Positions 20,674 through 30,830 of a stretch of DNA of 64,000 bases are shown here, one piece after another. This DNA is from Paenibacillus sp. CC-CFT747 (GTDB taxonomy: Bacteria > Bacillota > Bacilli > Paenibacillales > NBRC-103111), in the NCBI GenBank assembly GCA_030323305.1, contig CP106741.1:4959501-5023500 (forward strand), written 5' to 3'. The stretch's first letter is position 1. Every line of letters begins with the position of its first letter. The position numbers were made by a program, and so were the translations under genes. Below the pieces are notes generated by a model. That model did no database searches, was not told the DNA's origin, and worked only from the letters and a program-made list of their open reading frames with translations.

Positions 20674-22949
20674 TCAGGAAGACGCTCCCTGGCCGATTTC
20701 TGCCTTGCGCAAATACGCCCCCGTTATCGAATGCTCAGCAGCAGCAAGCTGGACAGGGGTGCCTTCGAATACAATTTGGCCACCCCGGTGGCCGCCCTCG
20801 GGACCCATGTCAATGATCCAGTCGGCGCTCTTGATCACATCCAGGTTGTGTTCGATGACCACCACCGTGTTGCCCCCGTCGACCAAGCGGTTAATAATGT
20901 TCATCAGACGAGAGATATCGGACATATGCAGTCCGGTTGTCGGCTCGTCCATTACATAGAGGTTGCCTTTTTTGTGAAGTTCCCCGGCCAATTTGATGCG
21001 TTGGCACTCCCCGCCCGACAAGGTACTCAGAGGCTGGCCCAGCGTTATGTATTCGAGTCCCACCTCCTCAAGCATCCGCATTTGACGGAGCAGTTCCTTC
21101 CCGCTGAAGAAATCCGAAGCTTCCCGTACGGTCATACCGAGGACGTCACTGATGGATTTTCCGTTCAGTTTATACTGCAGCACTTCATCGCTGAACCGTT
21201 TGCCCGAGCATATTTCACATGTCGTCCTTACCGGCTCGAGAAAGGCCAAATCCGTGTAGATCATCCCGAGACCCTGACAGTTGGAACAGGCTCCCTTGGA
21301 GTTGAAGCTGAACAGGGAAGCGCTCACCTTGTTGGCTGCAGCGAACAGCCGGCGGATCTCGTCCATCATCCCCGTGTAGGTAGCCGGATTGGAGCGGATG
21401 GACGTGCCCACGGCCGTCTGATCGATGACAACCGCATCCGGATGCAACGGCAGGAATGCTCCGTTAATCAGCGTGCTTTTGCCTGAGCCCGCTACTCCCG
21501 TAACCACGGTCAGCACACCGACGGGGATATCGACTGTCACATCCTTCAGATTGTGCAGGCTGACGCCGGTCACGGTCATCCGACCCTTGGGCACCCTGGT
21601 TGAAGTTTTCAAGGGCAGGCTTTGCTTTAAGTACCGTCCTGTCAAGGTATCCGCGCGGAGCAAGCCCGCAAAATCGCCTTCGTAGACGATTTCTCCGCCG
21701 CGGGTTCCAGCATGAGGTCCGACATCGATGATGTAATCGGCGATCTCCATTACTTCGCGGTCATGTTCGACGACCAGTACGGTATTCCCTTTGTCCCGGA
21801 GTTGGCATAGCATGCCATTCATACGATGGACATCCCGCGGATGCAGTCCGACGCTCGGTTCATCGAATATGTAAATCATGTCGGTAAGACTGCTGCTCAG
21901 ATGCCGGATCATCTTGATGCGCTGCGACTCCCCGCCCGACAAGGTTGCGGTTTGACGGTCCAGACTCAGATACTCCAGCCCAATAGAGACCAGATGGTTC
22001 AATCGGATCAGAATCCCGCTAACCATCGGACCGGCAACAGGATCTCGAATAGCTTCCATCATACGTATTAGCTCGCCAATCTCCATCGCTGCGCATTGGG
22101 CAATGTTGTATCCGTTAATCCGGCAGCCCAAGGCCACTTGATTAAGCCGGCTTCCCCGCAAAGGTTACACTCTCTATAGGATAGAAAACGGTCAAGGGTT
22201 TCGCGTTTGGCATCTGACATCTCGCTGCTGTCTCGCTTTAAATACAGGCGGGTGAGCTTAGGCAGCAGACCTTCATAATCCGATTCGATATCGCCGCCTT
22301 TGGTGCGGTATATGATCTTGCTTTCTTTGCCGTGGAGGAGGGTATCCCATTCAGCCGGTGTATAGTCGGCAAGCCGCTTGTCGTTGTCGAACAAGCCGGA
22401 ATGGGTATAGGTATTCAAGTACCAGCTTCCCACTTTGAATACGGGGAACAGGATCGCGCCTTCATTCAGCGATTTGGACCTGTCGAGCAGTTTATCCACA
22501 TCAAACTGTACCACCTGTCCGACTCCGGAGCATTCCGGGCACATGCCGGCCGGTTCGTTAAACGAGAAAATATGGGAAGAGCCGGCAAAAGGCGTGCCGA
22601 TTCTGGAAAAAAGCAACCGGAGCATGGCATAAATATCCGTGATGGTGCCGACCGTTGAACGGGAGTTGCCGCCGAGCCGTTTCTGGTCGATAACAACCGC
22701 CGTAGACAAGTTCTCGATAAGATCGGCATCCGGCTGACTAAACCGGGGCAGCCGGTTACGGATGAATGCTGTAAAAGTCTCATTAAGCTGCCTCTGTGCT
22801 TCTGCGCTTACGGTGTCGAAGACCAAGGAAGATTTTCCCGAGCCCGAGACGCCGGTGAAGATGGTGATTTTTCGCTTCGGAATACGGACATTCACGTTTT
22901 TCAGGTTATTCTCGCGTGCACCTTTGATTATGATATCTTCGACGTTCAT
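20674..22949 (-). CDS. UvrA-like ABC ATPase (UvrA2/DrrC type; one frameshift)
   Basis: About 758 residues after repair, shorter than canonical UvrA (~940). Two ABC cassettes are visible: Walker A GVSGSGKSS and GVAGSGKST, signatures LSGGESQRIKM and LSGGECQRIKLA, Walker B IYIFDEPSVGLHP and YVMDEPTTGLH. Zinc-ligand pairs CPECSGVG, CNLCGGS, CSNCQGLG and CEICSGKRF are present. The compact form matches UvrA paralogues linked to drug tolerance rather than the main repair protein. The start is ATG 22949 (MNVEDIIIKGARENN) with GAGGTGGAG upstream. A missing G near 22154 splits it (LCG|GSRLNQ). No uvrB or uvrC nearby. DNA-damage versus drug-resistance role is not resolved. Confidence 0.82.
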
Positions 22950-23079
22950 AGACTCCACCTCGATTTCCTTTTTCTTAGCTTTCCTAGTGAAAAAGCGGCG
23001 GTCGAAGACCAGAAAATCAAGTCTTAGACTTGCCGCTGTTATGGTACTAACTTTTTTATCACGGGAATGTGCAATATTA

Positions 23080-23634
23080 TTAGTACCCATCAAAATGATA
23101 AATTAGTTGCACAACGCCTGAGGAGAACGTTCTTGTAGTAACCAATTTTAAATTCAACCTCTGTTTTATATCCACAAACAGCGGTTTCCCTTCTCCCAAA
23201 ACAACAGGGTGAACAGATAATCTAAATTCGTCAACAAGTCCTAAATTTACAAAGGTTGTAATAAGACTTGCTCCACCATATAGCCAAATGTCTTTACCAG
23301 GCTTATTCTTTAATTTATTTACTTCTTCAAGAATATTATTATTTATGAATATTGCTTTATTATCCGTCCCCTTTTGAGTCCTGGAAAACACATATTTCTC
23401 TTTACTATGAACCAATTCCCAAAATTCTTTTTCAGAATCAGGATGTTCAATTCCTGGAGTAAATTGTCCCCACAGATCATAGCTTTTTCTTCCATAAATA
23501 ATAGTATCAATTTGATTTAAGAAATTATTAAACCCCATCTCAGAGTCCATAATGCACCAATCCACTTCCCCATTTTTCCCTTCAATAAAACCATCTAACG
23601 TAACGGCTAAATCTAAAATTATTTTTCGCTTCAT
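23080..23634 (-). CDS. RibD C-terminal/dihydrofolate reductase-fold protein
   Basis: A 184-residue protein of the DHFR-like RibD_C family: KIILDLAVTLDGFIEGKNGE at the N-terminus, IIYGRKSYDLW and DIWLYGGASLITTFVNLGL, the usual NADPH-binding and core segments. Members reduce pterin- or flavin-precursor-like substrates; this stand-alone group has no settled function. AAGGAG precedes the ATG. The gene is clearly more AT-rich than its neighbours, which may mean separate acquisition. It lies 130 nt upstream of the UvrA-like gene on the same strand, possibly in one transcript. Intact frame. Confidence 0.85.
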   Translation of the reverse strand: MKRKIILDLAVTLDGFIEGKNGEVDWCIMDSEMGFNNFLNQIDTIIYGRKSYDLWGQFTPGIEHPDSEKEFWELVHSKEKYVFSRTQKGTDNKAIFINNNILEEVNKLKNKPGKDIWLYGGASLITTFVNLGLVDEFRLSVHPVVLGEGKPLFVDIKQRLNLKLVTTRTFSSGVVQLIYHFDGY

Positions 23635-23752
23635 GATATCTTACTCCTTTCGTTGATCTACTATCCATTATAGTCCTTATATATGTCACCTTGTGTCATG
23701 TAAAAGAAAGGATATCTTTTTCACATGGTTGCCTTGACCGAGCTTTTTGCCT

Positions 23753-23783
23753 AAAAAATAACAGCCACTCCGTAAGTGGCTGT
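23753..23783 (-). terminator. Terminator after the LysR gene at 23919
   Basis: Perfect 9-bp stem ACAGCCACT/AGTGGCTGT with a 5-nt loop, followed on the minus strand by TATTTTTT. It lies about 135 nt past the LysR stop; nothing else of note lies in 23635-23918. Confidence 0.7.
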
Positions 23784-23918
23784 CATAGACCGGCAAGAAA
23801 GTTCCTACTGCCTAAATATAAAAGCCCTGAGAGTGAATCCTACCCTCAGAGACAAATGTAATCTTAAAAGGTTTAGTGTGGTGGAATGGGCATGTTCCCC
23901 ATAACTTAATACACGGTT

Positions 23919-24818
23919 CTATCCATACGTTTTCTCATGTACGTTAGGAAAACATCCTTTCACATATTCTGAAAATCGTTTTGCCGCCGGCGTAAGATAA
24001 GTACCTTTTTTCAAGATCATGCCGATTTCACAGAAGCTTCCTTCGTCCTTTATAGGCACCCACGCAAGGCCGTCCAGCATCAAACCATTGGTTTTAGGGA
24101 GTATGGATACACCGAGACCAGCCGCTATGAAGCCAACTACCGTCATTAAGTCTTCCGCTTCATAAGATGAAGTTGGAGTGAAACCGGCCCTAAGGAAGCA
24201 CGTCTCCAACGTTGTTTTCAGCCCGCAATAATGCTTTACTTCCACATACGGTTCACCGGTTAATTCCGATAATTGGAGCTCCTCCCGCTGTGCAAAATGA
24301 TGAGTCACGGGTACCACCGCATATAAGGGAACTGTCTTTAACGAAATCCATCCGTACTCATCCGACTCCATCTTTATGGATGAAATCATAAGGTCGCAAT
24401 CACCGTTTTCCATATGCTTACCTATAGTTTTGTGATTACCTTGTATGAGCTCAAATCGGATCTTCGGGCAAAGCACTTGAAATCCCCGAATTAGTTTCGG
24501 CACGAGCTCCGCACCCAGTATATTCAGATAGGCAAGGCTGACTACACCCGACTCGGGATTCGAGTATTCCTCAAGCGCTTGTTTGCCCTCTTCCAACCCG
24601 AGCAGCGTACGTTCTACGGAATCGGCAAACATTCGTCCATATCGGTTTACCTTGATGTTCCGTCCGCTACGTTCAAATAACGGCACACCCAATTCCTCTT
24701 CCAATTTGGATATGGAATGGCTTAATGCCGGCTGAGTAATGGATAAAGCTTCTGATGCTTTTGTCACATGTTGGAGTCGAACCACTGTTAAAAAATATTT
24801 TAACTGAGTCAGTTCCAT
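23919..24818 (-). CDS. LysR family transcriptional regulator
   Basis: A 299-residue LysR regulator. The N-terminal winged helix is typical (ELTQLKYFLTVVRLQHVTKA, ITQPALSHSISKLEEELG, PLFERSGR), followed by the two-lobed effector domain. It is divergent from the MBL-fold gene at 24929 across a ~110-bp gap, the classical LysR arrangement, so that gene is the likely target. CytR/CynR-like by general appearance; effector unknown. Intact frame; followed by a terminator. Confidence 0.9.
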   Translation of the reverse strand: MELTQLKYFLTVVRLQHVTKASEALSITQPALSHSISKLEEELGVPLFERSGRNIKVNRYGRMFADSVERTLLGLEEGKQALEEYSNPESGVVSLAYLNILGAELVPKLIRGFQVLCPKIRFELIQGNHKTIGKHMENGDCDLMISSIKMESDEYGWISLKTVPLYAVVPVTHHFAQREELQLSELTGEPYVEVKHYCGLKTTLETCFLRAGFTPTSSYEAEDLMTVVGFIAAGLGVSILPKTNGLMLDGLAWVPIKDEGSFCEIGMILKKGTYLTPAAKRFSEYVKGCFPNVHEKTYG

Positions 24819-24928
24819 TTATCCTCGATCTCCATTCATAAATATTATTCATGATAATCATTTTTATAATAAATTAGATTTTATATAAGATCAAGGGTAA
24901 GCTGTTTGCAAAGGAGATGATAGTTAAG

Positions 24929-25671
24929 ATGAAAGCCATTGATGGAGTGAAAACGGTTGAGCTCTCGACGAACTTCAGAGGTAAACCGGAAGTGTACCAT
25001 CCGACTTTGATTTGGGACGATCACGAAGCCGTCTTGGTAGATGCGGGAATCCCGAACCAATTGTCTGTTTTCAAGGAAGCTATGACCAGGGCAGAAATTC
25101 CGTTTTCAAAGCTTAGCAAAATCATTATTACCCACCAGGATTTGGACCATATCGGCGGCTTGCCGGAGTTGCTGAACGTATTCTCTCACCATATCGACGT
25201 GCTTGCCGCCGAGGAAGAAAAACCCTATATCCAAGGAGACCGAATGTTACTGAAAGTAACACCCGATTTCATCCGTCAAATCAGCGCCCGGATCCCTGCT
25301 GAATTTCCGCCCGAAAGACGCGAAGCGATTCTTCAAGTATTTGAAAATCCGCCAAAAGCGAGAGTGGACCAAACCATAGCGGATGGTGAAGAGCTTCCTA
25401 TTCTCGGCGGACTCATCGTCATTCATACCCCTGGCCATACTCCGGGACATATCAGCCTTTATCTTAAACGAAGTAAACTCCTTATTGCAGGAGACGCTTT
25501 TATGATCGAAGACGGGAGGTTCGTTGCACCTGACAACTGTGTGGATGCGGATCTGGCGAAAAGGTCGTTAAAAAATTCCTTCCCTACGACATCCAAACCG
25601 TCATTTGTTATCATGGAGGGGTATGGAAAGAAAACGTGAATCAGCGGATCCTTCAATTAGCAAACAGCTAA
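24929..25671 (+). CDS. MBL-fold metallo-hydrolase (one frameshift)
   Basis: About 247 residues. Metal motif THQDLDHIGG (HxxxDH variant), HTPGHTPGHISLY, GDA and, after repair, the C-terminal CYHGG ligand motif. A missing A in the six-A run at 25570-25575 removes this end; adding it continues SLKKFLPYDIQTVICYHGGV to a stop at 25669-25671. The start is probably ATG 24929, since AAAGGAG sits directly against the alternative ATG at 24917. Members hydrolyse thioesters, lactones or similar; substrate unknown. Divergent from the LysR gene that probably controls it. Confidence 0.85.
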
Positions 25672-26118
25672 ATGAAGCTCTAAATCTTTCTGGATTCAAC
25701 ATGTAAGGAATACCTTGTCAAGATATAAATCTTTTAGTATCTCAGAAAAGGAAAAGGATGCCTCCCTTGTACGTTCGTCTGCAGCAACAGGCGAACGTGT
25801 AAGGAGGCATCCCTTCATAAACATGGTCATTGTAACAAAGGCCCTACCGACCGCCTTGTTATTCTTATTGATTGTTACTCTGTGCATCTTACACTCAGCT
25901 TTCTGCCGAGCTGGCTAGACCCACAATAGCAAACAATTCGGGATGACGCCTAGCAATCCCTGCACTGGAAAGATGGAGGAAGCGGATCGCTATTCTGAGT
26001 TCTGATTGTCTTCTTTTTTGTTTGGTACTCGTTAATGAACTTTTATTTAGTTAGATGTAGTGTCCAAGAACAATGTCTGGCCTCTTCATATAGTAAAGAC
26101 AGAAAGAGGCGATTATTA
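25672..26118. other. Intergenic region with one long hairpin
   Basis: No credible gene. It holds the long inverted repeat at 25756-25812. Short open frames here run through that hairpin and have no ribosome site. Confidence 0.5.
25756..25812. repeat. Long inverted repeat (21-bp arms, 15-nt loop)
   Basis: Arms 25756-25776 and 25792-25812 are complementary over about 21 bp with a few mismatches (GGATGCCTCC outermost). On the minus strand it is followed by a TTTTCCTTTT tract; on the plus strand the tail is weak. It could terminate the MBL transcript, but the stem is longer than the other terminators here. Confidence 0.55.
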
Positions 26119-26436
26119 ATGATTAACGTTTATTTAGACGATATGCGTCCATGTCCGAGAGGCTTTGTTTTAGTTAGAACCGTAGAGGCATGTATGAAGT
26201 TAATTAGCTTGAAAAAGGTTAATACCCTTTCTCTCGATCATGACTTAGGCTTTGGTAGACCCAGTGGATATGAGCTTGTAAAGTTCATGGTCACCCATAA
26301 GATTTATGCAAAAAAGATCATTATCCACAGTGCTAACCCTTTTGGTCGAATAAGGATGTTTAAGTTGTTGGAGAAGCATAAACCAGCTCAGGTTGAACTA
26401 TATATACGTCCTGAACCAATCTTTTTCAAATTATAA
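26119..26436 (+). CDS. Cyclic-phosphate-processing receiver-like (cREC) small protein
   Basis: A 105-residue protein beginning MINVYLDDMRPCPRGF, with LSLDHDLGFGRPSGYELVK and KKIIIHSANPFGRIRMFKLL. This matches the receiver-like family predicted to act in cyclic or linear phosphate processing in RNA/nucleotide conflict systems; the acidic LDD and DHD pairs would be the active site. The start at 26119 has AGAGG about 10 nt upstream. More AT-rich than flanking genes. It stands alone, with no toxin partner visible. Biochemical role is inferred from the family prediction only. Confidence 0.7.
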   Translation: MINVYLDDMRPCPRGFVLVRTVEACMKLISLKKVNTLSLDHDLGFGRPSGYELVKFMVTHKIYAKKIIIHSANPFGRIRMFKLLEKHKPAQVELYIRPEPIFFKL

Positions 26437-26484
26437 AGATAACGCGCAAAAAATGAGCCCACGCATCCTATTCGGGAATCAATC

Positions 26485-28409
26485 TCAAATATCTTGCAGA
26501 TCAAAGTGGCGAAGCATCCCCGGAATGAGCAAGCCGATGTGGTTGTAGTCGTCGTAATAGCGTGCCTTAACCCACGAGCTGACGCTGTCTACCTTGCTTT
26601 GCCCCTCGATACCGGCTATTCTCGGGTCAAGGGCTTGGGCGAGCTGGGCATAAAGGCTGAAACGATCCGTGACGTAGCACGGAATGTCTCCCTTATGCTT
26701 CTGAGTCAGCTGCTCCGCTACCTCCAGAGCACGGATTACCTCGTAGACACGCATGGCCGCCAAGCTGTCGCCCAGCCAGAACAAATCGGCCGTCAGCTTG
26801 TGAACGGTACCGAAGAAGGCATAGAGGTCATATCGGTTAATCGCATTCGGCATAAGCGCCCCGCTCCCCGATACATCGAGGACCATCAGCTGCCTTCCGC
26901 TCTCGCAGATGCGCCGGATCGCCGGCAGATGATGCTGCAAGTCTCGGGTACCGTGCTCCCATAACCCGATCGTAACCGGAAGGTCGCTTCCCTCTTCCCT
27001 CACGTGTCGGAAAAGAAAGGCATGGCCGTGCATCCCCGCCTGGCTCCACCAGACCACGCTTTGGACGCTCAGCTCATTCAGTTGTCCGAGCCTTGTAAAT
27101 CGCGGGTATAACGGACTCTCTTGGCGGCCGGTGAACACCTTCTCGCTCAGCCAAGCCAGAGCAAGGGTTTTCCGGGCATCGGGGGACTGTTCCTTACGAG
27201 CCTGCCCCAGGACCTTCAAACGTTCTAGCACCTCTTCGTGGACCCCTCGCGCTCCCGGAATATCTCCCCTCACTTGCCCACTCTTCGTACACCAGAGCGT
27301 ACGTTGCTCCAGTAATTCAACCTTTCCACCCGTACCGACTGCAGGACGCTCCAACAAGTGTTTGCTGAAAAACTGCGCTGCCGCTGCTGCCAGCGGCACC
27401 GTATACTTATGCTGGGAATCGTCTTCAACAAGCGCAAGCTTGTCTCCGCAGCCATACATCTCCCAGAATCGTTTGGTCCGCTTGAAGGTTCGATGCGTGC
27501 CTTCAATAGGAAAAAATCGTTCGTCACGGCCAGTACGAGTACCGGACGAGGCGCCATCGCCAGCAGGATGTCCTCGTGGTCAAGGCCGGCGGCGGACATG
27601 CCAAACCAGACTTGCTCGGCATCCTGGGCTTGGCCCGTGATCAAATAACTTTGCCGACTCATGATGAAAGTGCCCGGAGCGGCCGCCGCCAGGCGTGGAT
27701 CCGCGAGCATCAGCATGCTCGTCTGCGTTCCGCCTCCGGAGTTTCCCGTCACGCCGATTCTGGCGGGATCGACCTCGGGTCGGGTCGTCAAATAATCGAT
27801 GGCCCGCATCGCATCATGCAGGAAATATCTGGCGAGTCCGTCTCCGAGCGGCAAGCATTGCATGCCCGCATACTCATGCTCTATGATGCCGTCCGCTACC
27901 GTAAGCTCCCCGGCGTCTGCTTCGTAATAGCTGAAACGTTCGCCTTGGCCGATAGGGTCGATGGCGAGCACCACAAGCCCGCTATGTACGAGAATCCGAC
28001 ATACGGTTTGGTATTCTTCGGAATGCTTCGCTTCACGATCGTGTCCGCATAGGAACAGCACGGCCCCTCGGGGCGAGTCAAGGCTGTCCGGGATATACAG
28101 ATTCGCCGTTACATAGGTTTGCGGCCTGGACTCGAACATGATTTTTTCGATGGAGAAACCTTCCCCTTGAACCCTACCGGTCGTTCTCGGATTCAGAGCG
28201 GTATCGCAGGCGGGAATTCCGCCAATCGCTTCCATAAATTTGCCGCGCAGATGTGTTCTTCTTGCTTCCAGCTGATCCCGGTTGACGATCGCGTCACGGG
28301 CTTGATCGCCGCGTGCGAAAGCCTCGATCGAACGTCCGTACACATGCTGCTTCAGCTCGTCATTGACGTCGTAATCGACAAAATAGTTTTCCAGCTGAGA
28401 AAGATTCAT
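26485..28409 (-). CDS. Two-domain alpha/beta-hydrolase, acetyl xylan esterase-like (one frameshift)
   Basis: About 641 residues, no signal peptide. The first hydrolase domain carries a nucleophile elbow GNSGGG, VLFLCGHDREAK, and after repair the acid and His region (VTNDFFPIEGTHRTF, DDSQHKY). The second half repeats the fold (LMVLDVSGSG, GMRVYEVIRAL-like region, LIPGMLRHFDLQDI) but shows no GxSxG, so it looks catalytically inactive, as is common in this esterase group. One T is missing in the six-T run at 27511-27516. The start is ATG 28409 with GGGGAGG 7 nt upstream. Likely removes acetyl or similar esters from sugars (inference). A shorter relative is at 53693. Confidence 0.75.
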
Positions 28410-28632
28410 GTGCCTGCCTCCCCGCTTACCTCGATGTTCCAAGCCTTTTCAATCTCTCCGCAGTTCCTCTATCCTGTTAGCATAATATAGGAATGTGCCC
28501 CTCCGGTATGAGAGGCTTTTAATTTTTCCAGTGAAAAGTGATCCTGATCTTGGATCAGTTCCTCCCGCTTGCCCCAATCCTCTATTCTATTATAACAGTT
28601 ATTGGAAGTATCTATCCTGCTTGCTAGTGCAA

Positions 28633-28667
28633 CAAGCCTCCCTCAATTAAATGGTAAGGGAGGCTTG
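28633..28667. terminator. Hairpin beyond the methyltransferase remnant
   Basis: Perfect 11-bp stem CAAGCCTCCCT/AGGGAGGCTTG with a 13-nt loop, just past the stop of the 37-codon frame at 28680. There is no strong T-run, so it is a weak terminator or an RNA-stabilising structure. Confidence 0.5.
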
Positions 28668-28679
28668 CTTAATCAGGAT

Positions 28680-28793
28680 TTAAAGGCTTGATAAACGATT
28701 TTCTGATTGCCGCAGGTCGGCTTTTTTCATCGTCAAAAACTTGGTTAGGTCATAAACCTCCGTACAGAGCTCACCGTAATTACTGAAAGACAT
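28680..28793 (-). pseudogene. N-terminal remnant of a class I SAM methyltransferase
   Basis: A 37-codon frame starting MSFSNYGELCTEVYDLTK, preceded by GGAGGGA at proper spacing and followed by a hairpin. The opening resembles the start of SAM-dependent methyltransferases (YGELCTEVYDLTKP is a familiar start), but the Rossmann core is absent and the rest is unrelated. It therefore looks like a 3'-deleted gene. It could also be a genuine small protein; no function assigned. Positions 28794-29049 hold nothing I recognise. Confidence 0.4.
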
Positions 28794-29049
28794 TTATACT
28801 TTCCCTCCATTAAATGAATCGAAAACAAATTTAATATTCACGACAATCACTCGCCTTCTAAAGGGATGCTTTCAGATTACATGATGGGAAAAAACTGGAC
28901 AACGGAAAGCTTATGTTTATTAATACATTACTCCCCCGAACGTTCTATCGGTTGCCTACACGTGGATGGCAGGTTTTTAATAAGGGGTTCTATTCCAACC
29001 GGAACCGGCTGCTCCCGTGCAGTGTCAATAAAAGGATCACGTAGGATAG

Positions 29050-29081
29050 AAAAAAGGAACTTCAACATGTATTGAAGTTCC
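29050..29081 (-). terminator. Terminator after the small gene at 29095
   Basis: Perfect 10-bp stem GGAACTTCAA/TTGAAGTTCC with a 6-nt loop followed on the minus strand by six T residues, 13 nt beyond the TAA at 29095-29097. Confidence 0.8.
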
Positions 29082-29094
29082 CTGCTAGTAAGCT

Positions 29095-29363
29095 TTACTC
29101 CATATTTTGCTGATTGTGCATCAAAAACACGTTCTCATATAGCACTTTCTCGAACCGCTCTATCGGGAGATCCATTTCCTAACGGTAATCCTGAATGGCG
29201 CGTATGACCTCACGTACAACGCCTTCCTGCTGCGTTCCTCCGTAATTACCGTGCGTTCATCCGATTCACCAGCTTTTTTGGCATACGCTGCACCGGAGTC
29301 AACGCAAGAGCTCCAACCGTTTATTTGACTCGCACGTTAAACTCACTTAATTCATTTTTTCAT
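29095..29363 (-). CDS. Probable small protein gene with several frame breaks, function unknown
   Basis: No single open frame spans this, but it has the outline of a gene: GGAGAGGAG 8-9 nt before ATG 29363, coding-like segments in shifting frames (NELSEFNVRV, GAAYAKKAGESDERTVITEE, GVVREVIRAIQDYR, EMDLPIERFEKVLYENVF) and a strong terminator right after the stop. Three or four one-base errors would restore a protein of about 88 residues. I do not recognise the family. It may be a true pseudogene, or a casualty of the homopolymer errors seen across the window. Confidence 0.4.
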
Positions 29364-29418
29364 TCGAATATCTCCTCTCCTTTACCCATTCTCTTAAAAG
29401 ATTGACACTGTATCAAAG

Positions 29419-30491
29419 TCAACTTGTACTTTTGATGATAAAGTCAGTCGGACGACAAGAACTACTTGGCTCCCCCTCCTGTTGAAGCCTGCCTTCAGCT
29501 TTCGCAATGTATTGAGCAAGATCGAATACTCTACAAGCATAAGCCCATTCATTGTCATACCAGGCCAACAGTTTTAGTTGATTGTTTCGGACCATGAGGC
29601 TGATACCATCGATCACTGCCGACTTTTCGTTACCAATGTAATCGGAAGAAACGAGCGGCAACTCGTTATACTCAAGATAGGTCCCCATCCCATCCTTAAC
29701 CGCTGCTTCGAAGGCCTCCTTGATTTCCGCGGCTTGAACGGTTCTGCCTAGAGAGACTTGAAGATCGAGCAGGGATACATCCTGTGTTGGAACTCTAATG
29801 GATAGCCCATTCAGGCGCGAGGCTAGGTGAGGAAGCACATCCGCCAAAGCACTTGTTACGCCGGATGTCGTTGGGATGATCGAACTCGTGCACGCCCGCG
29901 CCCGGCGCAAATCCTTGTGAGGATTATCTAGATGATTCTGATCATTGGTGTAAGCATGCACAGTAGTCATCCACCCTTCCTCAACCACAAACGCACGGTC
30001 TAGAACATGGAGAACCGGAGCCAGGCAGTTGGTCGTACAAGAGGAAGCCGAGAGCAGATGATGCCTTGCGGGATCATAAGCCCTCTCATTGACACCCATG
30101 ACCACAGTGAGATCCAACCCTTTTCCCGGCGACGTCAGCAGAACCTTGCGGACGCCCCTTGAAAGTGCTTGCCGAGGGAAGCTTGGTCAGTAAACTTCCC
30201 TGTCGCATCAATGACAAGCTGGACGCCATGGCGCTGCCACTGGATCTTTCCGGGATCCCTTTCCGCAAGAACATGTACCCGCCGACCATTAATGAATAAC
30301 CCGTCTGAATCCGCTAGAACCTCCGCATCCCACTTGCCATGGACAGTATCATATTGAAGCAGGTGCGCTAAGGCAGGCAAGGAACACGTCGAGTTGATGA
30401 CGACCGTATCGCAAAGTGCTCCCACCTGCGAGAATGCTCTTCGAAGGAACAATCTTCCGATTCTACCGGTACCGCTAAGTCCAACCTTCAT
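29419..30491 (-). CDS. gapB: Glyceraldehyde-3-phosphate dehydrogenase, GapB-like (one frameshift)
   Basis: About 357 residues. NAD(P) site GLSGTGRIGRLFLRR, catalytic Cys in SASSCTTNCLAP, and MTTVHAYTNDQNHLDNPHKD and DLRRARACTSSIIPTTSG are all canonical. Where glycolytic GapA has IND at the end of beta-2, this protein has INST, like B. subtilis GapB (INAS), which prefers NADP and works in gluconeogenesis; the assignment rests on that and overall similarity. One G is missing in the GGGG run near 30156 (QGGVRKVLLTSPGKG after repair). A near-consensus sigma-A promoter lies upstream. The C-terminal tail is longer and more polar than usual. Confidence 0.83.
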
Positions 30492-30520
30492 ATTTACACA
30501 CCCTTTTATTCGTTTTTTTC

Positions 30521-30548
30521 ATTATATATTACACACTATTATTTTCAA
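30521..30548 (-). promoter_or_regulatory. Sigma-A promoter of the GapB-like gene
   Basis: On the minus strand TTGAAA (30543-30548) and a perfect TATAAT (30521-30526) are 16 nt apart, about 30 nt upstream of the ATG, in a very AT-rich stretch. Positions 30549-30766 contain no other gene. Confidence 0.65.
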
Positions 30549-30766
30549 TAGTCCATAATATAAATATATATTACAGAAATGTGAATCATTAATGTCATAC
30601 TAATGTTAAAACTTCGACCGAAGTGACCAATATATATCAATTACTTGGTCACTCAAAGGGTTCTATGAAAAGGTTGAGAATCCCACTATGTTTTGTGATG
30701 ATCCAGGCGTCGAGTTAAAAATCTAGTCCCCTTCAGTTGCCCTGCCACAAAATGGGACTCCAAACG

Positions 30767-30808
30767 CAAAAAAGCACCCTGCAGCCTTTCACCAGGCGCG
30801 AGGTGCTT
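30767..30808 (-). terminator. Terminator after the RCC1/SLH gene
   Basis: Stem AAGCACC/GGTGCTT (30772-30778 with 30802-30808) around a GC-rich internal region, followed on the minus strand by six T residues; 22 nt past the stop codon. Confidence 0.7.
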
Positions 30809-30830
30809 ATGTTAGAACGGAAAAGCCGGA

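Noticed and set aside
25715-25918. Plus-strand 67-codon frame over the long hairpin
   Set aside because: It reads through the inverted repeat, has no RBS and no recognisable protein features beyond a chance hydrophobic stretch.
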